Shown: positions 51,501 through 63,481, counted from the stretch's first letter. The stretch: DNA of 64,000 bases from Endocalyx cinctus (GCA_001600455.1 BCKC01000002.1:5731682-5795681), one strand, 5' to 3'. The notes: generated by a model not told the origin, from the letters alone. Made by a program: numbers and translations.

Positions 51501-51746
51501 TCGCTGTCATTCGGAAGAACTTCTTAAATTACTTCTTACTGAAAATAGTTCCATCCTTGCTTCCCGTGCCAGTACATCACGTTCATCTTCGTTCATCTAC
51601 GTTCTTCACTTTATATTATATAACCTACACGTGGTTCTATTGTTCTATAGCGCTACGGATCACCCATCGTACTCCTTGCTTCCAATATTAATTTCTGTTC
51701 TCTTGTTGATAGCTATTTCTAAAAGGCTCTAGGTAAAGTTGTCGCC
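48500..51746 (+). promoter_or_regulatory. pyrimidine-rich, donor-rich leader upstream of the Argonaute gene
   Basis: Over about 3 kb the plus strand is dominated by C and T, with few G. It contains at least seven exact GTAAGT splice donors, at about 48832, 49035, 49714, 49774, 50504, 50995 and 51423, and only tiny open frames. This looks like a long, multiply spliced 5' untranslated leader with upstream ORFs, or an overlapping non-coding transcript, feeding the ATG at 51747. Transcript structure is inferred, not seen. Confidence 0.5.
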
Positions 51747-54700
51747 ATGACTGGGAGCAACCCCGGATCTCGGGATGGTTCCAAGCCCGGTTCGCCCTCG
51801 CGTTCCCGAGCTGGTTCTCGTCGCGGATCCCATTCTGGAGGAAGCGCGCCTAGTGTTCCCGGTAGCACCGGAGACCCTACCCCACGCAATCCTGTTCAAA
51901 CCTCTAGCTACGGCGGCAATAAGGGAACAGGTAAGGAGCTAACACCTGCCCAAATCATTGGCAAACGTATCGACCTGCCAGCTGAGGCCTACTCGAAAAT
52001 TGTAAGCTTTCCCAAATTGATATGTCCGAGACAATTCTCTTCATATGTTGAACTTGGAATATTAACCGAGTAATAAAATGCAGAACGACCCGATCCACCC
52101 ATATACCCAACGACCGGGATACAACCAGAGAGGTAGACCAATTGAGATATACCTGAACATTTTCCCAGTTGGCCGTTGGGATGAGAAAGATATCTACCTC
52201 TACGATGTAAGTTGGAACTTCACTGAACATACTACATATTGTACTAACTTTTTATAGGTTTCCGTCACACCCGAGCAGAGCAAAAATCACCAGGGACTGG
52301 TAAAGAAGTGCTGGAACTCTGCGCCAGTTCAGGAAGCCATAAAGAATCAAGGTGGTTTGTGGCTATACGATGGTCATAAGCTTGCTTGGTAAGTACTGCT
52401 GGGGTTCACACCTCTGTCTTCACTACAGAAATTAACCTATATTTTTTTAGGTCCTCTAAGCCGGTCAAGAATGGCGAGATTCGTCTTATCGTTGACCTGG
52501 ATGTCTTGTCAGGCAAGCCCCCTAGAGGAAGACCCTACTCTGTGCACATCAAGAACACGAAGGCGATACGAATGTCGTATCTCAGATCTTACTTGAAAGG
52601 TGACTTGGAGTGGGACACCACCGTCCTCGAATGCGTCAGTAAGTGGCATAGCTCACCACCACAATTTTAAAATGCGCTCTGGATAACCTAATGACTTTAC
52701 TTATTTCCAGATTTCTTCGACCATTGCATGCGGCAACGGCCTAGCGAGACGATGGTTCCCATCAAGCGGAACTTTTACCCCAAACGATGGGATGCCAGTG
52801 AAGGACTAGACCCCCGACATAGACAAAAGCCGAGATCGATGGCATTGGCTCCGGTTACGGACCAGCCTTATATTCACGCCCTCAAAGGAACCTACTCGTC
52901 CATCCGTCTTAGTGAGGTTGGTAACTGAACACTAGTATTATGCTACTTGAAATACTGACTTGGGAAAACAGACTGTCAAAATGGACAAAAACTCTAGTGG
53001 ACTAAGCATCAATGTGGACATTTCGAATACTGCGTTTTGGATTGCCAGAACTCTATCTGAAACAGCTCAACGATTAGGCGCCAACCATCACCCAAATGAC
53101 GAACGCTGGTCGAGAAGTAAGTGAAGAGCCATATTAGAATGCGTTCAGCTCAAACTATGGAAAGCGAATCTAACATCTTATTAGTTGAGCCTTCTGGTGG
53201 AAATCTTGCCAGTATCCTTAGACCAGAGACTTTATATGACGTGCCAACCCAACAACCATTTATTGCCATGTCGGATGGTTTCAAGCTGCTTACCCGTCGC
53301 CTGAAGATGTTGAAAATCCAGGTCAGCCATCGCGGTAACATGAATAATCCCACTATCCACACCATTAAAGGGCTCGTATGGGACATCGAGAAATACGGAA
53401 AAGAGGGTGGAATTGCGAGAAACGTCAAGTTCGAGAAAAAGCTTCCCGACGGGACCAAGCAGGAAATCAGCGTTGCAGATCATTTCAGGCACAAGTATGG
53501 TATCGTGCTCAACATGCGAGAGGTTCCCCTCATAGTGACTATGAAAGGAGAGTATTTTCCCATGGAAGTTTGTAATGTTGTTAAGCACCAGCGTTACCCC
53601 TTCAAGCTTGATTCGGCCCAGGTCAGTACCTACCATTTGTTCTAGCAACCGCTTACAGACTCCGAGCTAACTGACTTCCATGACAGACGTCGGTGATGAT
53701 CAAGTTTGCGGTCAGTCGACCCACAGAGAGGAAACGAGATATCATGAATGGCGTGAACGAGCTCAATTGGGCTGGTGATCCATACCTTAGAGGCTTCGGT
53801 ATCAATATCAGCAATCAGATGATGCTTACCAAAGCGCGTCTATTGCAAAACCCTGAAGTGGTCTTTGCTAATGGAGCCATTAACCCACAAACGAGTGGTA
53901 GATGGGACATCCGTGGCAAACAATTCATAAAGAGAAACGATGGTATGGTGCTATCCAGTTGGGGATTTATTGGATGCAATGATGCTGTTGAGAGACAAGT
54001 CCTCGAGGACTTCGCAAACAAGTTTTCTCAGATCTACCGTATCCATGGTGGAATGATTGAGAAAGCTGCTCAAGTTCATATAATACCCACAGGTGCTAAT
54101 ATGAATTACGGCGACATTGTTTCCGACAGCTGGAAAAGGGTTGAGGCGATTACCAAGAAAAAGCCTCAGATCTTGTTCTTCGTCCTCCCGACCAAGAATG
54201 CTCTTGTTTACGAGCGTATCAAGAAGAACATGGACTGCCGCTTTAATGTGGTATCCCAGTGCCTACAGGGTAGCTCGGTCGCTAAGCTGCAAGCTCAGTA
54301 CATGAGCAACGTTGCCATGAAAGTCAACAGCAAGCTTGGCGGGATCACTTCACGAGCCTATCCTATATCAAGGCAACCCGTGGCACGGAATAATACACCC
54401 TGGTTCCAAGAGCCAACTATGATGATCGGCTGTGATATTACTCACGCTGCTGTAGGAAGCCCTCAGGCATCCATTGCAGCCCTTACAGTCTCTACTGATA
54501 AATTCGCAAGCAAATATGCTGCTCAAGTTGAAACTAACGGCTATCGGAGAGAGATTGTGGGCCGAACCCTGATGTCTTCGTTGTTCCCCAAGCTCCTCCA
54601 AGAGTACGCACAGAGTACAGGATTGTTGCCACGTCACATCTTCTACCTGCGCGATGGTGTTGATGAAGGCTCTTTTTCTGCAATTATCGAACAGGAGGTA

Positions 54701-55291
54701 GACGGACTCCGCAAAGTCTTCCGAGACAGGAACTTTGCTGTTCCCAAGTTCACCGTATTGATTGCCACCAAGCGTCATCATATCCGGTTCTTTCCAAAGG
54801 AGGGAGATAGATTTGCGGCTGATAAAAATAATAATGCCTTCCCAGGAACACTGGTGGAACATGACGCAACTCATCCACACCACTACGATTTCTATTTGAG
54901 CTCGCACAGTGCTATCCAAGGAACTGCAAGACCAGTTCATTACCAAGTTATCCTTGACGAGGCACGATGGCAGCCTGATAGACTGCAAGAAATGCTCTAC
55001 TGCCAATGTTATCAGTATTGCCGCTCTACAACCCCAGTCTCTCTGCATCCGGCGATATACTATGCCCACCTTGCTGCCTTTCGTGCACGCTGCCACGAAG
55101 ACATTCCTGAGAGTCAAAAAGAATTGACTCTTGGAAAGCCTGGATTCCCACTTGCCAAACAGTACTCGGAGATCTACTCAGGAGATTATTCATTGGAGAG
55201 AAAAGAAGCACCTCCTCTACTTCCCATGGCTTACCAGGGAGTTCCTATTGATCGTATCAAATTCATGAACCTCACCATGTGGTTTGTCTAA
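51747..55291 (+). CDS. Argonaute (PAZ-PIWI), slicer-competent by catalytic tetrad
   Basis: This Argonaute should bind small RNAs and cleave complementary RNA in quelling or meiotic-type silencing. The model has eight exons: join(51747..52001, 52084..52206, 52258..52388, 52451..52638, 52711..52916, 52972..53116, 53185..53621, 53687..55291), 1029 aa. The order is an Arg/Ser/Gly-rich tail (1-65), ArgoN, and linker 1 (LKGTYSSIRLSE, SINVDISNTAFW). Then come PAZ (about 385-490, ending KHQRYPFKLDSAQ) and MID (LPTKNALVYERIKKNMDCRF). PIWI contains MMIGCDITH (D745), YRREIV (E784), YLRDGVDEG (D818) and SSHSAIQGTARPVHY (H902). The DEDH set is therefore complete. The protein ends LTMWFV. One donor, GTTGGT at 52917, is non-standard but is the only one that keeps frame. 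I cannot decide between QDE-2 and Sms-2 orthology by eye. Confidence 0.94.
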
Positions 55292-57645
55292 GAGAATAAT
55301 CGGCTCAAAATCACATTGCCGTTTTACTCTGACTCCTCTCTGTCTCTCCCGGTTTCGACTACTCGGTTCACTGTAAATCATCGTTCAACGGGACTTGAAG
55401 GTTTTGGTCTTAGGCTGAGAAATTATGCTGCTGTCTATTCCTTTCACTTTTCATTCTAGACAAGCATATATTTAATTACCCTTGCAGACGCCCAACCTAT
55501 CAAAACCTTCCTTTCCCACATCTTTTTTCTTTCTTGCCTACGCAATAGGCCCGATTGAGCTCGGCAGGTCTTGTATTATGGGACATTTCACTGAGATACG
55601 TAAGTTCTCCTCTAAATGTAAATTCGTGAAATCAGCTATTTACATCTTTGTACTAACTAATTTTTCATGGACAGATCTCTGAGAGATAAATAAGTGATTG
55701 AAACCTAGAAGCAAGGGCCAATTTATTTTCTTTCCCGACTCATGATTGACAATACTGGTACTTTATTTCCTTACTTCTTCACATGTCTCTGCGCTGTTTT
55801 TAAACAAAATTTTCATAGAATTAAGAAATTCTTCTATTCGACTTGGGAATCTCGGCTTTAAAGCTAGATCCTTAACTAGGGGGCGAAGGAATAGATAGTT
55901 TATTTACTTAGGCTAGATAGACCTGTACTCCAGAGAATGATAGAACTTTTTACCAAATTTTTCTATTGCAAGATTGTGGTAAATGTGTATTTTTTCAAGT
56001 ATTAAACTAGTCGAAATACTTGGCCAGGAATGGCTGTTCTGGCGTGGGTAACCAATAACTAATAAATGAACGTGACACTGCTTGGGTGGCTGATTATTTG
56101 ACAGTATTATTCGATGCCACAATATTTGAAGTCCATGTCCATTTCACATCAATAAAGTCAATAATCAACGTATAAGGTGTAGAATGATAATATCTCGAAA
56201 ATAAATAATATGTGTAATTAAACCAGGATCTTTAGCTATTTGGTCTGATATGATTTGATTAATAGTGAGGGTGTGAGGATGGTAAAAGAAGAAGAAAAGA
56301 CCTGGCAGACAAATGTCCATGCCTTCGTGATATATTTACTCGCCATCTGTATAAGAATCCATCGTAATAAGTACGGCATGCAAAAACGTGTTTAAATGCT
56401 TCAATGAGCATAGAACATGTAATGGTTGCCGTGCCTGCTTTCGCATAGTCAATTGCTAACTACCCTAACGCTCGATGGATATAATTACCTATTTCCCCAG
56501 GCTAGACTCACTCGATCAAGGTCTTAAGAAAAGGATAATTATGACCTCTCCATCTTTCCATTATTTTGAAGTCCAGTTAGGATGACCTGTACGTTTTGGA
56601 GCTGAATGAAGTGCTTCTGGCCAGACTGACACCCCAATGAAGACTTTAGAGGGAAGATGTATGGTGAATCAGTAGCGGGCAGCGGTGGAATATGTTACGT
56701 GTGTATGTGTGCAGGGAGAGGAAGTTTAGTGGGAACTATTCCAGTATGAGATGTCCAGTTGAGTTTTTTTTTTTTTTTTGTCATACTTCCCGGCGAAATT
56801 TATGTCGACGTGCTTCGATGCTGGTTTGGCGGGGTGGGAGGTAGACCAAGAGCGAGAGGCTCGTGGGAATTCGGTGTTGGAAAGGAGCTGGCTGAGCTAG
56901 CTGACTAGTTGATAAAAGAAAATCATTAATAATATCAACCTGATCTTTCATAATTTTGAAAAGGGTGCAATTATGTGGCAAATTTATTTGATCGTGGAAG
57001 GATATTTACTTTCCGAGCGTCTGGCAAGCATTTGTAATCATGCCTCTGTGGTTATTTACTAGTTATTGTAGGCCGGCGTCAGTAAACGATGCGATGGCCT
57101 AGGGTTGAAGAAGGAAGTTTTTGGGAAGAAGTGTTCTACATTCTCACTGGAATTATACCTTCGTATTTGAATCACATTGTAAATATTCTCAAACACCGAA
57201 GCCACCAAAATATTTTATCATGCGGCGAATAGAATAGCGAAGATGCATTCTATCACGCCATATCATCACTTCTACTGAGCGAGGCTCCCGTATATTGTCT
57301 CGACGCTATTACGTGAGTACTCAATGTGATTAACCTCAATCACCAGTAGAAAACAAACTTGATTTTTATTTTTTGGGATAGTTAGATTTCTTCATTCTAT
57401 TTTACTAACACTAACAACCAATTATAGTCTATCACGTATTTTATTTTATTTATTTATTTTCGTCTTTTATCTCCGCACTAAAGTCTAATTCATTGAACTC
57501 TTTCTTAGTTTTCGCTACGTATATCGTCATGGATGAGAGGGAAAAAAGGATCGCCTTAGCTATTAGCATGTTGATTGAAGACGATAATTACTTCTTCAAT
57601 AACACTAGCTCCACATCTTGCTCACCAGGCACTGTGCGTAGCAGA
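55292..57645. other. intergenic downstream of the Argonaute gene
   Basis: No gene is supported. It has a 3' region with pyrimidine-rich stretches, AT-rich DNA, and a poly-T run at 56765-56779. The frames at 55482-55682 and 57493-57690 look like chance. Confidence 0.5.
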
Positions 57646-58457
57646 TTAAACGACTCTTATACCAACGAGAACGAGCCGCTTGGTAAATAGCTGACTGCCC
57701 TCGTGGGCTAGGCGCTGGAACTTCAGGGTGGAATTCGTGGTCCACTCAAGGTATGCGTGCTGTATATGCCCCTTCTTGGCAAGATGAGAAAAAAGGGGTT
57801 CGATCAGGTACGATGCTAGTATGACGAGAACGCCGACCGAAAGTATGAAGCAGAGCCCGAAGACGCTGAATGACACAAATTCTGTGCTTTGAATTTTCTA
57901 CCTTATTGGCTATTAGTGTAATGTTGAAAGATGATTAATTAGACTAGAAGAGAAGATGTGAAGTCTAGCTATCTCATATTCCAGAGGTCTGTCACATCGA
58001 GTTACCATTGATTTGGTTCTAGCCGTGCTTGTCGCCCCTGGATCAATTTCTGCTGCGAGCCCAAGCCAGCAGATCCCAGGCCACTTACCATTCCCATGAT
58101 ACAAGAAAAAAAGAATAAAAGAAATGCCTGAGTTTACGAAGGGTCTTCTACACGCCTCTACGGAACCATCTTTAAAAAACCCTGTCGTTTTCTTATCTTA
58201 TCTTTTCCATGTAATACAGTCAAAATTGTAAACTCAGGACATTCTGTGGGCTACAAGCTCACCTCCTGTTTTGAAATTACCAACAGCATACTATTGAGAC
58301 ATATTGCCGCCCACTCAAAATAAGTCACAATCACAGATGCGACAGTGAAAAGCCTATTCTTAATGGGAGATGCATGACATCGGCCCAAATAACACCAACC
58401 GCTATGTAAGCAGGCTGTAATATATATATATACATTCCAGGGTGGATTGTATCGCAT
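57646..58457 (-). pseudogene. remnants of a fungal membrane-protein gene
   Basis: Three minus-strand fragments read like pieces of one eroded gene. The most downstream (57646-57876) has a hydrophobic helix, then LEWTTNSTLKFQRLAHEG. It resembles the C-terminal LEW-T-N--L-LQRLAHE pattern I associate with a family of large fungal membrane proteins of unknown function. A fragment near 57960-58104 contains NGKWPGICWLGLAAE, and one near 58300-58430 contains GVIWADVMHLP. They lie in different frames, with stops and no clear splice sites between them. The match is from memory of the pattern only, so the family call is weak. Confidence 0.33.
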
Positions 58458-58829
58458 GATCAGTTATCATGTACCAGGTACTAGTACAACCAACAGCCAA
58501 GGAGCCTCTGAGCAACATTGCGACCTGGGCTGCTGGGTCACACTAGCAGAGCGCTAATATACTATTGCGGTGTATTTATTACCATATACTAAGCTCATAT
58601 TCTTATTTATTCTCTAATTTTTTTCTCTGTTTCGGAATCGCTGCTTTGAAAATTACAGCACATGTTTTTGTACTAGACACCTACTGTTTTCGAGATTCTT
58701 GTACAGTTGCAGCTACAGGAATTATCATGTTTTCCGCATTTCATCACTACCCAGTCAATAAAGCAAGTCCTATCTTATAGGGCCATAAAATAGACTCAAA
58801 ATTATCGCTCGACCACTTATATTACCATC

Positions 58830-60422
58830 ATGGCAGACTCTCGTATCGTCGAGCTGGCGAACAGGATCGCCAGCAACACCACTAAGCTCAATGATTACCT
58901 GACCGAGCATCAACTTCCAAAGCCTTCCTTTGATGTAGATGGTCCTCGGGATACTCTAGTCCCAAAGCACGAACCTGACATAGAGTCATCCCGTGTTGCC
59001 ATCATTGACGATACTTTAGAACTTCGCCGCTTGGTCCTCGGACCTCGCGGGTACCTTATGAGTTACACGGCAAGTCTTTGGATCACAACTGAACATCAAA
59101 ATATGTATGAATAAAAGTCTAATGAATTACAGCATGATGAGTTGATAAGCCAGCAAGCGATCACGCGTTTCGGGTTGGCTCGCGCTTTTCCCGTTGGCTC
59201 CGAAGTGTCGTTTCTGGAAATTGCAAAGGCAACTGGGCTTAGCGAGATAGTTGTGCGTCAATTAATCCGCCATGCCATAATCAAAGACATCTTTTCGGAA
59301 CCTCGACCGGGAATCGTCTCCCATAATGCGATCTCGCGGCTTCTAGCTGAGGATCAGGGCATTCACGACTGGGTCGGCGCGAGCACGGGTGAGTTATGGC
59401 AAGCTGCTGCGCAGACGTGCAACGCGCTGGAAAAGTGGCAGGGCTCGGAGGAGCCTCACGAGACTGTAAGTTGAGCGAACCCTTGCTCCCTCTGTAAGTG
59501 GAAAATATTGGGATCCCGGGGCTGAAAGTTTGATTATAGGGCTTCTCCCTCGCCAACGAGACAGATAAGCCAATTTACGAGGTGTTCTCCCAGTTCCCTG
59601 AGCGTGCTCGTCGATTTGGAAACGCCATGAAATCCTTTACCGAGGGTACTGGGTTTGAATTAGACCATATCGTGAATAATTTTCCGTGGGGAGATATCAA
59701 GACAGGTACTGTTGTCGATGTAAGCTTGCAATTCCCGTGTCCCCTTTTTGAGTCTGTCTCTTCATTTTACTCCCCAAATAATCGATTAACGGACGTTTTG
59801 CATCAGGTTGGCGGATCGCAAGGTTTCGCGTCTTTCGCAATCGCCCGTCACGTCCCTCATTTATCATTCGTCGTCCAAGACCTGGAACCTGTGGTGAGAG
59901 GAGCGGAAACGGAGGTTCCGTCCGAGCTAAAAGATCGAGTGAAATTTATGACATACGATTTCCTCACTGAACAGCCCGTTCACGGCGCTGATGTCTACTT
60001 CTTCCGCTGGATCTTCCATAACTGGTCAGACAAGTATAGCATCAAGATTTTACGAAATCAGATCCCTGCGCTAAAGGACGGTGCCAAAATTGTCATCAAC
60101 GATAATGTTCTCCCTGTGCCTGGAGTCTTATCGAAGTGGCAGGAAGAGCGTTTGCGGTAAGCTATCATATCGTTTCCTCACCTTTTTTTTCGCCTACCCA
60201 CATAACTCAGGCGGCTCAACCATGACATACTCACATTAAATATTACTTAGGTCCATGGATCTTACGATGACAGAGATTCAGAACGCTCATGAACGAGAAG
60301 TGGGAGATTGGGAAAAGCTGATTAAGGAGGCGGATCCCCGTTTTGAGTTTAAGGGGGCTACTCAACCTCATGGCTCAAACCTATGGCTAATAGTCGCTGA
60401 GTGGAGAGCAAGTCAAACTTAA
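58830..60422 (+). CDS. SAM-dependent O-methyltransferase (fungal secondary-metabolism type)
   Basis: The enzyme should transfer a methyl group from SAM to a hydroxyl of a small molecule, probably a polyketide or other secondary metabolite. The model is join(58830..59069, 59133..59465, 59540..59719, 59807..60156, 60251..60422), 424 aa. The N-terminus is helical and is followed by a winged-helix dimerisation region (HDELISQQAITRFGLARAFP). The SAM-binding motif VVDVGGSQGFASFAIA is assembled over intron 3. Then come VKFMTYDFLTEQPVHGADVY and the catalytic segment WIFHNWSD, whose His is the expected general base. Intron 1 has a GC donor (GCAAGT at 59070), chosen because it joins SYT to HDEL. Intron 3 (87 nt) is in frame and stop-free. 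It converges on the beta-propeller gene at 60748-61644, with 325 bp between the ends. Confidence 0.9.
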
Positions 60423-60747
60423 GCATTAGTAAAAGGCAAATAAGAATAATGAAGCCTGTATTACTACTTAAGTAGACATAAACACTACCACTGAGCGGTG
60501 TAGGGTAAATCTGATACACCAACATCATTAGATGGCACGCTAAATTGTAGGTGATTACAGAATATTTTCTGTTACTACCTGCTACAGACTCTCAAAAGAT
60601 TAAAAATAAAAAAAAAACATCGGTATAAAATACTTTTCCCCATAGCATCTAGTCGTTAGCGATGGAATATTTGTTCATCAAAGTCCACTCTTAATTCAAC
60701 TCAATCTTATTGATGACCACATGAAACTCCAATATATAAGTACACTG

Positions 60748-61644
60748 CTATGACAATGGGATCTGTACAACCTGGCCCCCTTCCCGTGGGGTAGCGTAGA
60801 ATAATCCGCCCGTGACGACGTAAATAGATTTCCCATCATTCGCCAGAGCGACAGAAGTAGGCTCCTTAAGGACGACATCCCCCGAAGGAAGAGTCGTCTG
60901 GGTCCCGTCAGGCGTGATCTTGACAACGGAGGAAGAGTGCGTGGCGATGTAGACATTACCGTCGTGATCGAATGTGAAATCGTCGTATATCTGACTTGCT
61001 TCCGCGCTCCGGGCCAAAATCTCGAAATTACCAGTTGGATTCACGAGCTCGTCGATGCTCACGCGGCCAAGGGTGCCCAGGCTGGAGTTGGTGTAGTATA
61101 GATAACCGTTCCTAATTCTCAGGCCGTTGATTCCGATGGGCGGTATGCCCGACGACGAGGTGCCTGGTCGAAGCGCGTCATCCTCAATCACTACCTTGAC
61201 GTCTCTGGTCCGCGTATCGATAGAAAATACTCGGCCATCGAATGAGTCGGCACCTAAGAGAACGTGCGGATTTTGAGGTATAGCGGCCATCCCGTTGATT
61301 GTCGCCGTATCGGGTACTAGGATAGTATCAACGACCGTGCCCTTTTGTAGCGATACGATACAGATATGCACGCTGCCTCTTTCAAATCCGAAAGAAGTGT
61401 GAAATCCGCCGGCAACGGCATATAAATCGCCTTTAAGGGGCGCTATTCCGGCGAGTCCCGTGATATTGCCTTCGAACTTGATTACCGATCTTGCCTGAGG
61501 ACTTTCCACCGTGGGGTCCACTAGATGGAGAGGCCCTGCCGCGTCCATAGTGCTCAGTAGAAGGTGCCCATTAGGGAGGGCGTGAATATTTTCAACAAAC
61601 ACGTCCGGGAAATTAAATATCAGATTCGGGTCAGAAATGCACAT
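60748..61644 (-). CDS. SMP-30/gluconolactonase-like six-bladed beta-propeller protein
   Basis: This belongs to the fungal SMP-30-like beta-propeller group. Some members are lactonases, and others sit in secondary-metabolite clusters and catalyse pericyclic or hydrolytic steps. The ATG at 61644 gives 298 aa in one exon. Family features are FPDVFVENIHALPNGHLLLS, LAGIAPLKGDLYAVAGGF, and PPIGINGLRIRNGYLYYTNS, then IYDDFTFDHDGNVYIATH and KEPTSVALANDGKSIYVVTG. The frame stays open for about 35 codons upstream of the ATG and encodes a hydrophobic run (YFLFNFILAV), but it has no ATG. A signal peptide may therefore have lost its start or lie across an unseen exon. The neighbour on the other strand is an O-methyltransferase, which suggests a shared pathway. 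Confidence 0.82.
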   Translation of the reverse strand: MCISDPNLIFNFPDVFVENIHALPNGHLLLSTMDAAGPLHLVDPTVESPQARSVIKFEGNITGLAGIAPLKGDLYAVAGGFHTSFGFERGSVHICIVSLQKGTVVDTILVPDTATINGMAAIPQNPHVLLGADSFDGRVFSIDTRTRDVKVVIEDDALRPGTSSSGIPPIGINGLRIRNGYLYYTNSSLGTLGRVSIDELVNPTGNFEILARSAEASQIYDDFTFDHDGNVYIATHSSSVVKITPDGTQTTLPSGDVVLKEPTSVALANDGKSIYVVTGGLFYATPREGGQVVQIPLS

Positions 61645-62650
61645 GTTGAAGGATATGGTAGATTTCACGAGAAAATGCACAATACTGACGGCCAGAATGA
61701 AATTGAAGAGAAAATATCTACGTGACTTGACTTGATCTTTTACTGGGCCAACCCTTACTTATAATCACATATCAATACCTTATCATCCCCTTACACGCAT
61801 TGGTACTCTTCGTGGATAGCTCGGATCTTGCAAAGAGGGGGAGACTGGGGGTGGTACATCCTCGAAGGATCTTTTCCTGGGTATTTTTGATATTAAGAGA
61901 GGCACAGGAATATATTTTCATCACGCCATGGAGTCTTTCGAGGGCTGTTAAAGAAGTAGGCTTGCAAATCATAGTCTAGTTATCTCATAATAATCTCGTA
62001 TCAGCTTCAGCGAAAATCTTCCTTATTCGACATGGGTGTCCTGTTTCTGAATGCAAAGAAATATCGAAAGGTTTCCGAACCAAAACAGTAGGTGGTTTGG
62101 GCCCTTACAGAGAACCCGATACTGGTTTGGATTTTTACCAACGTCCTTAGAGGTTTGTTTATCAGTAGATCCAAAGTCCGAGTTTCCCGCAGCCACGCAC
62201 GGAAACTCCCAAGCGGTGGTATGTCGACCCCGTGACTCCGCGTCCTAAGACAGGCAGTTACTTCATTGAAAATATATGAAAGGTAGTAGGTAAGTAGAGA
62301 TAGTACTGCAGCAGTGACTCTATTACTAACACGAGGTATAATCAGTATGGGATAGCCTCGAAGAACATCTCTCTTTTACCGAACATCCATGAAGAATGCC
62401 ATATGAGGAAGAGTAGCGCTCTACGAATCTCAGGCCAATCTATCCCCTGGTCATACTCCTCTTATTACCTTTCAACTTTCCGCTTTAGGCTCCGAATATG
62501 ACAATATACAGATACGACTCGAGCGGAGAAAATCACTTGCAGAGTAGCGCCGTCTCCATCCATGTACCCCGTCCATTCTTGTCCAGAAATACGCCATACC
62601 TTACCCACTATATTCTTAGAAAATGTACTTATCTTGCAGGTGTAACCCAT
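61645..62650. other. intergenic, no gene seen
   Basis: Short frames only. It is the promoter side of the beta-propeller gene and the 3' side of the AMMECR1 gene. Confidence 0.5.
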
Positions 62651-63481
62651 CTATGCGGCTTCTTTCTCTTGCTCGACCCAATCCCTCCAGGCCTTGTACT
62701 CGGGATATCTAAGATCTAGCTTCTTTCCCTGGTAGCGAACGACTTTAAGGTCGACGTCCTGCCAGTGGTCCTTGCGACCGACCCAACCGGCCTTGCGCAT
62801 GAGGCTGACCAAGGTCTCCTCCTTGGTCCATCCCTGCTCGGGCGCGACGTCGGGCAGATAAGTGGAGCCGTAGCGGCGGCCGCGGTCGACGAAGCTGATG
62901 CGTAAGCCGTGGACGCCGAGGTCCCAGTCCATCGCGTCGTCGCAGTCCTCGAAGTCGGTCAGCAGCGTCACGGCGACCTCTAGACTCGGCAGCTCCCGCT
63001 TCGCGATCGGGTCGAACCGCATGTCCTGCACGGCCGAGATGACTGCGTACGACGACAGGCCGTCCTCCAGCTCCTGCGCCTCGAAGGTGCCGATGCAGCC
63101 CCGCAGGGACGCGTGCCCCGACCGCGACGACACCGTGTTCCACGTCACGAACAGCGGCGATTCCGTGATGATGGAGGCGGCGGTGGACGGGAGGGAGTTG
63201 GTCGACGTGGCGGGGGTGGAGGCGTCGAGCGACATGGTCGATCCTGAGCCGGAGGAAGGCGAGGATATACTGCTGTCGGAAGAGGTATTCGCTACTCTAT
63301 TTAAAGCCGGGATGCGCTTCTTAAGGCTTTCTAGCTTCGTAGAATCTTCTCCATCTGTGACAGGACTATGTACATACTCGTTCCATAGCTGATCAACTTC
63401 TTTAAGAGATAATGACTTGCGGTTCTCGAGGTGAGCTACGAGGGACTCGAAGCAGTAAAGACAGTGTGCCACCGTCGCCAT
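62651..63481 (-). CDS. AMMECR1-domain protein
   Basis: This is an intronless 276-aa protein of the conserved AMMECR1 family, whose biochemical role is unknown. The domain is split by a Ser/Thr-rich insert (about residues 64-105). Before it is the N-terminal HCLYCFESLVAHLENRK. After it come SPLFVTWNT and the signature LRGCIGTFEAQELEDGL, then DMRFDPIAKRELPSLEVAVTLL and GRRYGSTYLPDVAPEQGW. The end is TKEETLVSLMRKAGWVG. The C-terminus is RYPEYKAWRDWVEQEKEAA. The ATG at 63481 is in frame with the conserved N-terminus and no upstream extension is needed. The second half is GC-rich. Confidence 0.93.
   Translation of the reverse strand: MATVAHCLYCFESLVAHLENRKSLSLKEVDQLWNEYVHSPVTDGEDSTKLESLKKRIPALNRVANTSSDSSISSPSSGSGSTMSLDASTPATSTNSLPSTAASIITESPLFVTWNTVSSRSGHASLRGCIGTFEAQELEDGLSSYAVISAVQDMRFDPIAKRELPSLEVAVTLLTDFEDCDDAMDWDLGVHGLRISFVDRGRRYGSTYLPDVAPEQGWTKEETLVSLMRKAGWVGRKDHWQDVDLKVVRYQGKKLDLRYPEYKAWRDWVEQEKEAA

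Noticed and set aside
54368..55117. 249-codon minus-strand frame in the Argonaute PIWI region
   Set aside because: Antisense shadow; the plus strand carries the intact PIWI domain.
57529..57690. 53-codon plus-strand ORF starting MDEREKRI
   Set aside because: Too short, no homology recalled, and it lies at the edge of pseudogene fragments on the other strand.
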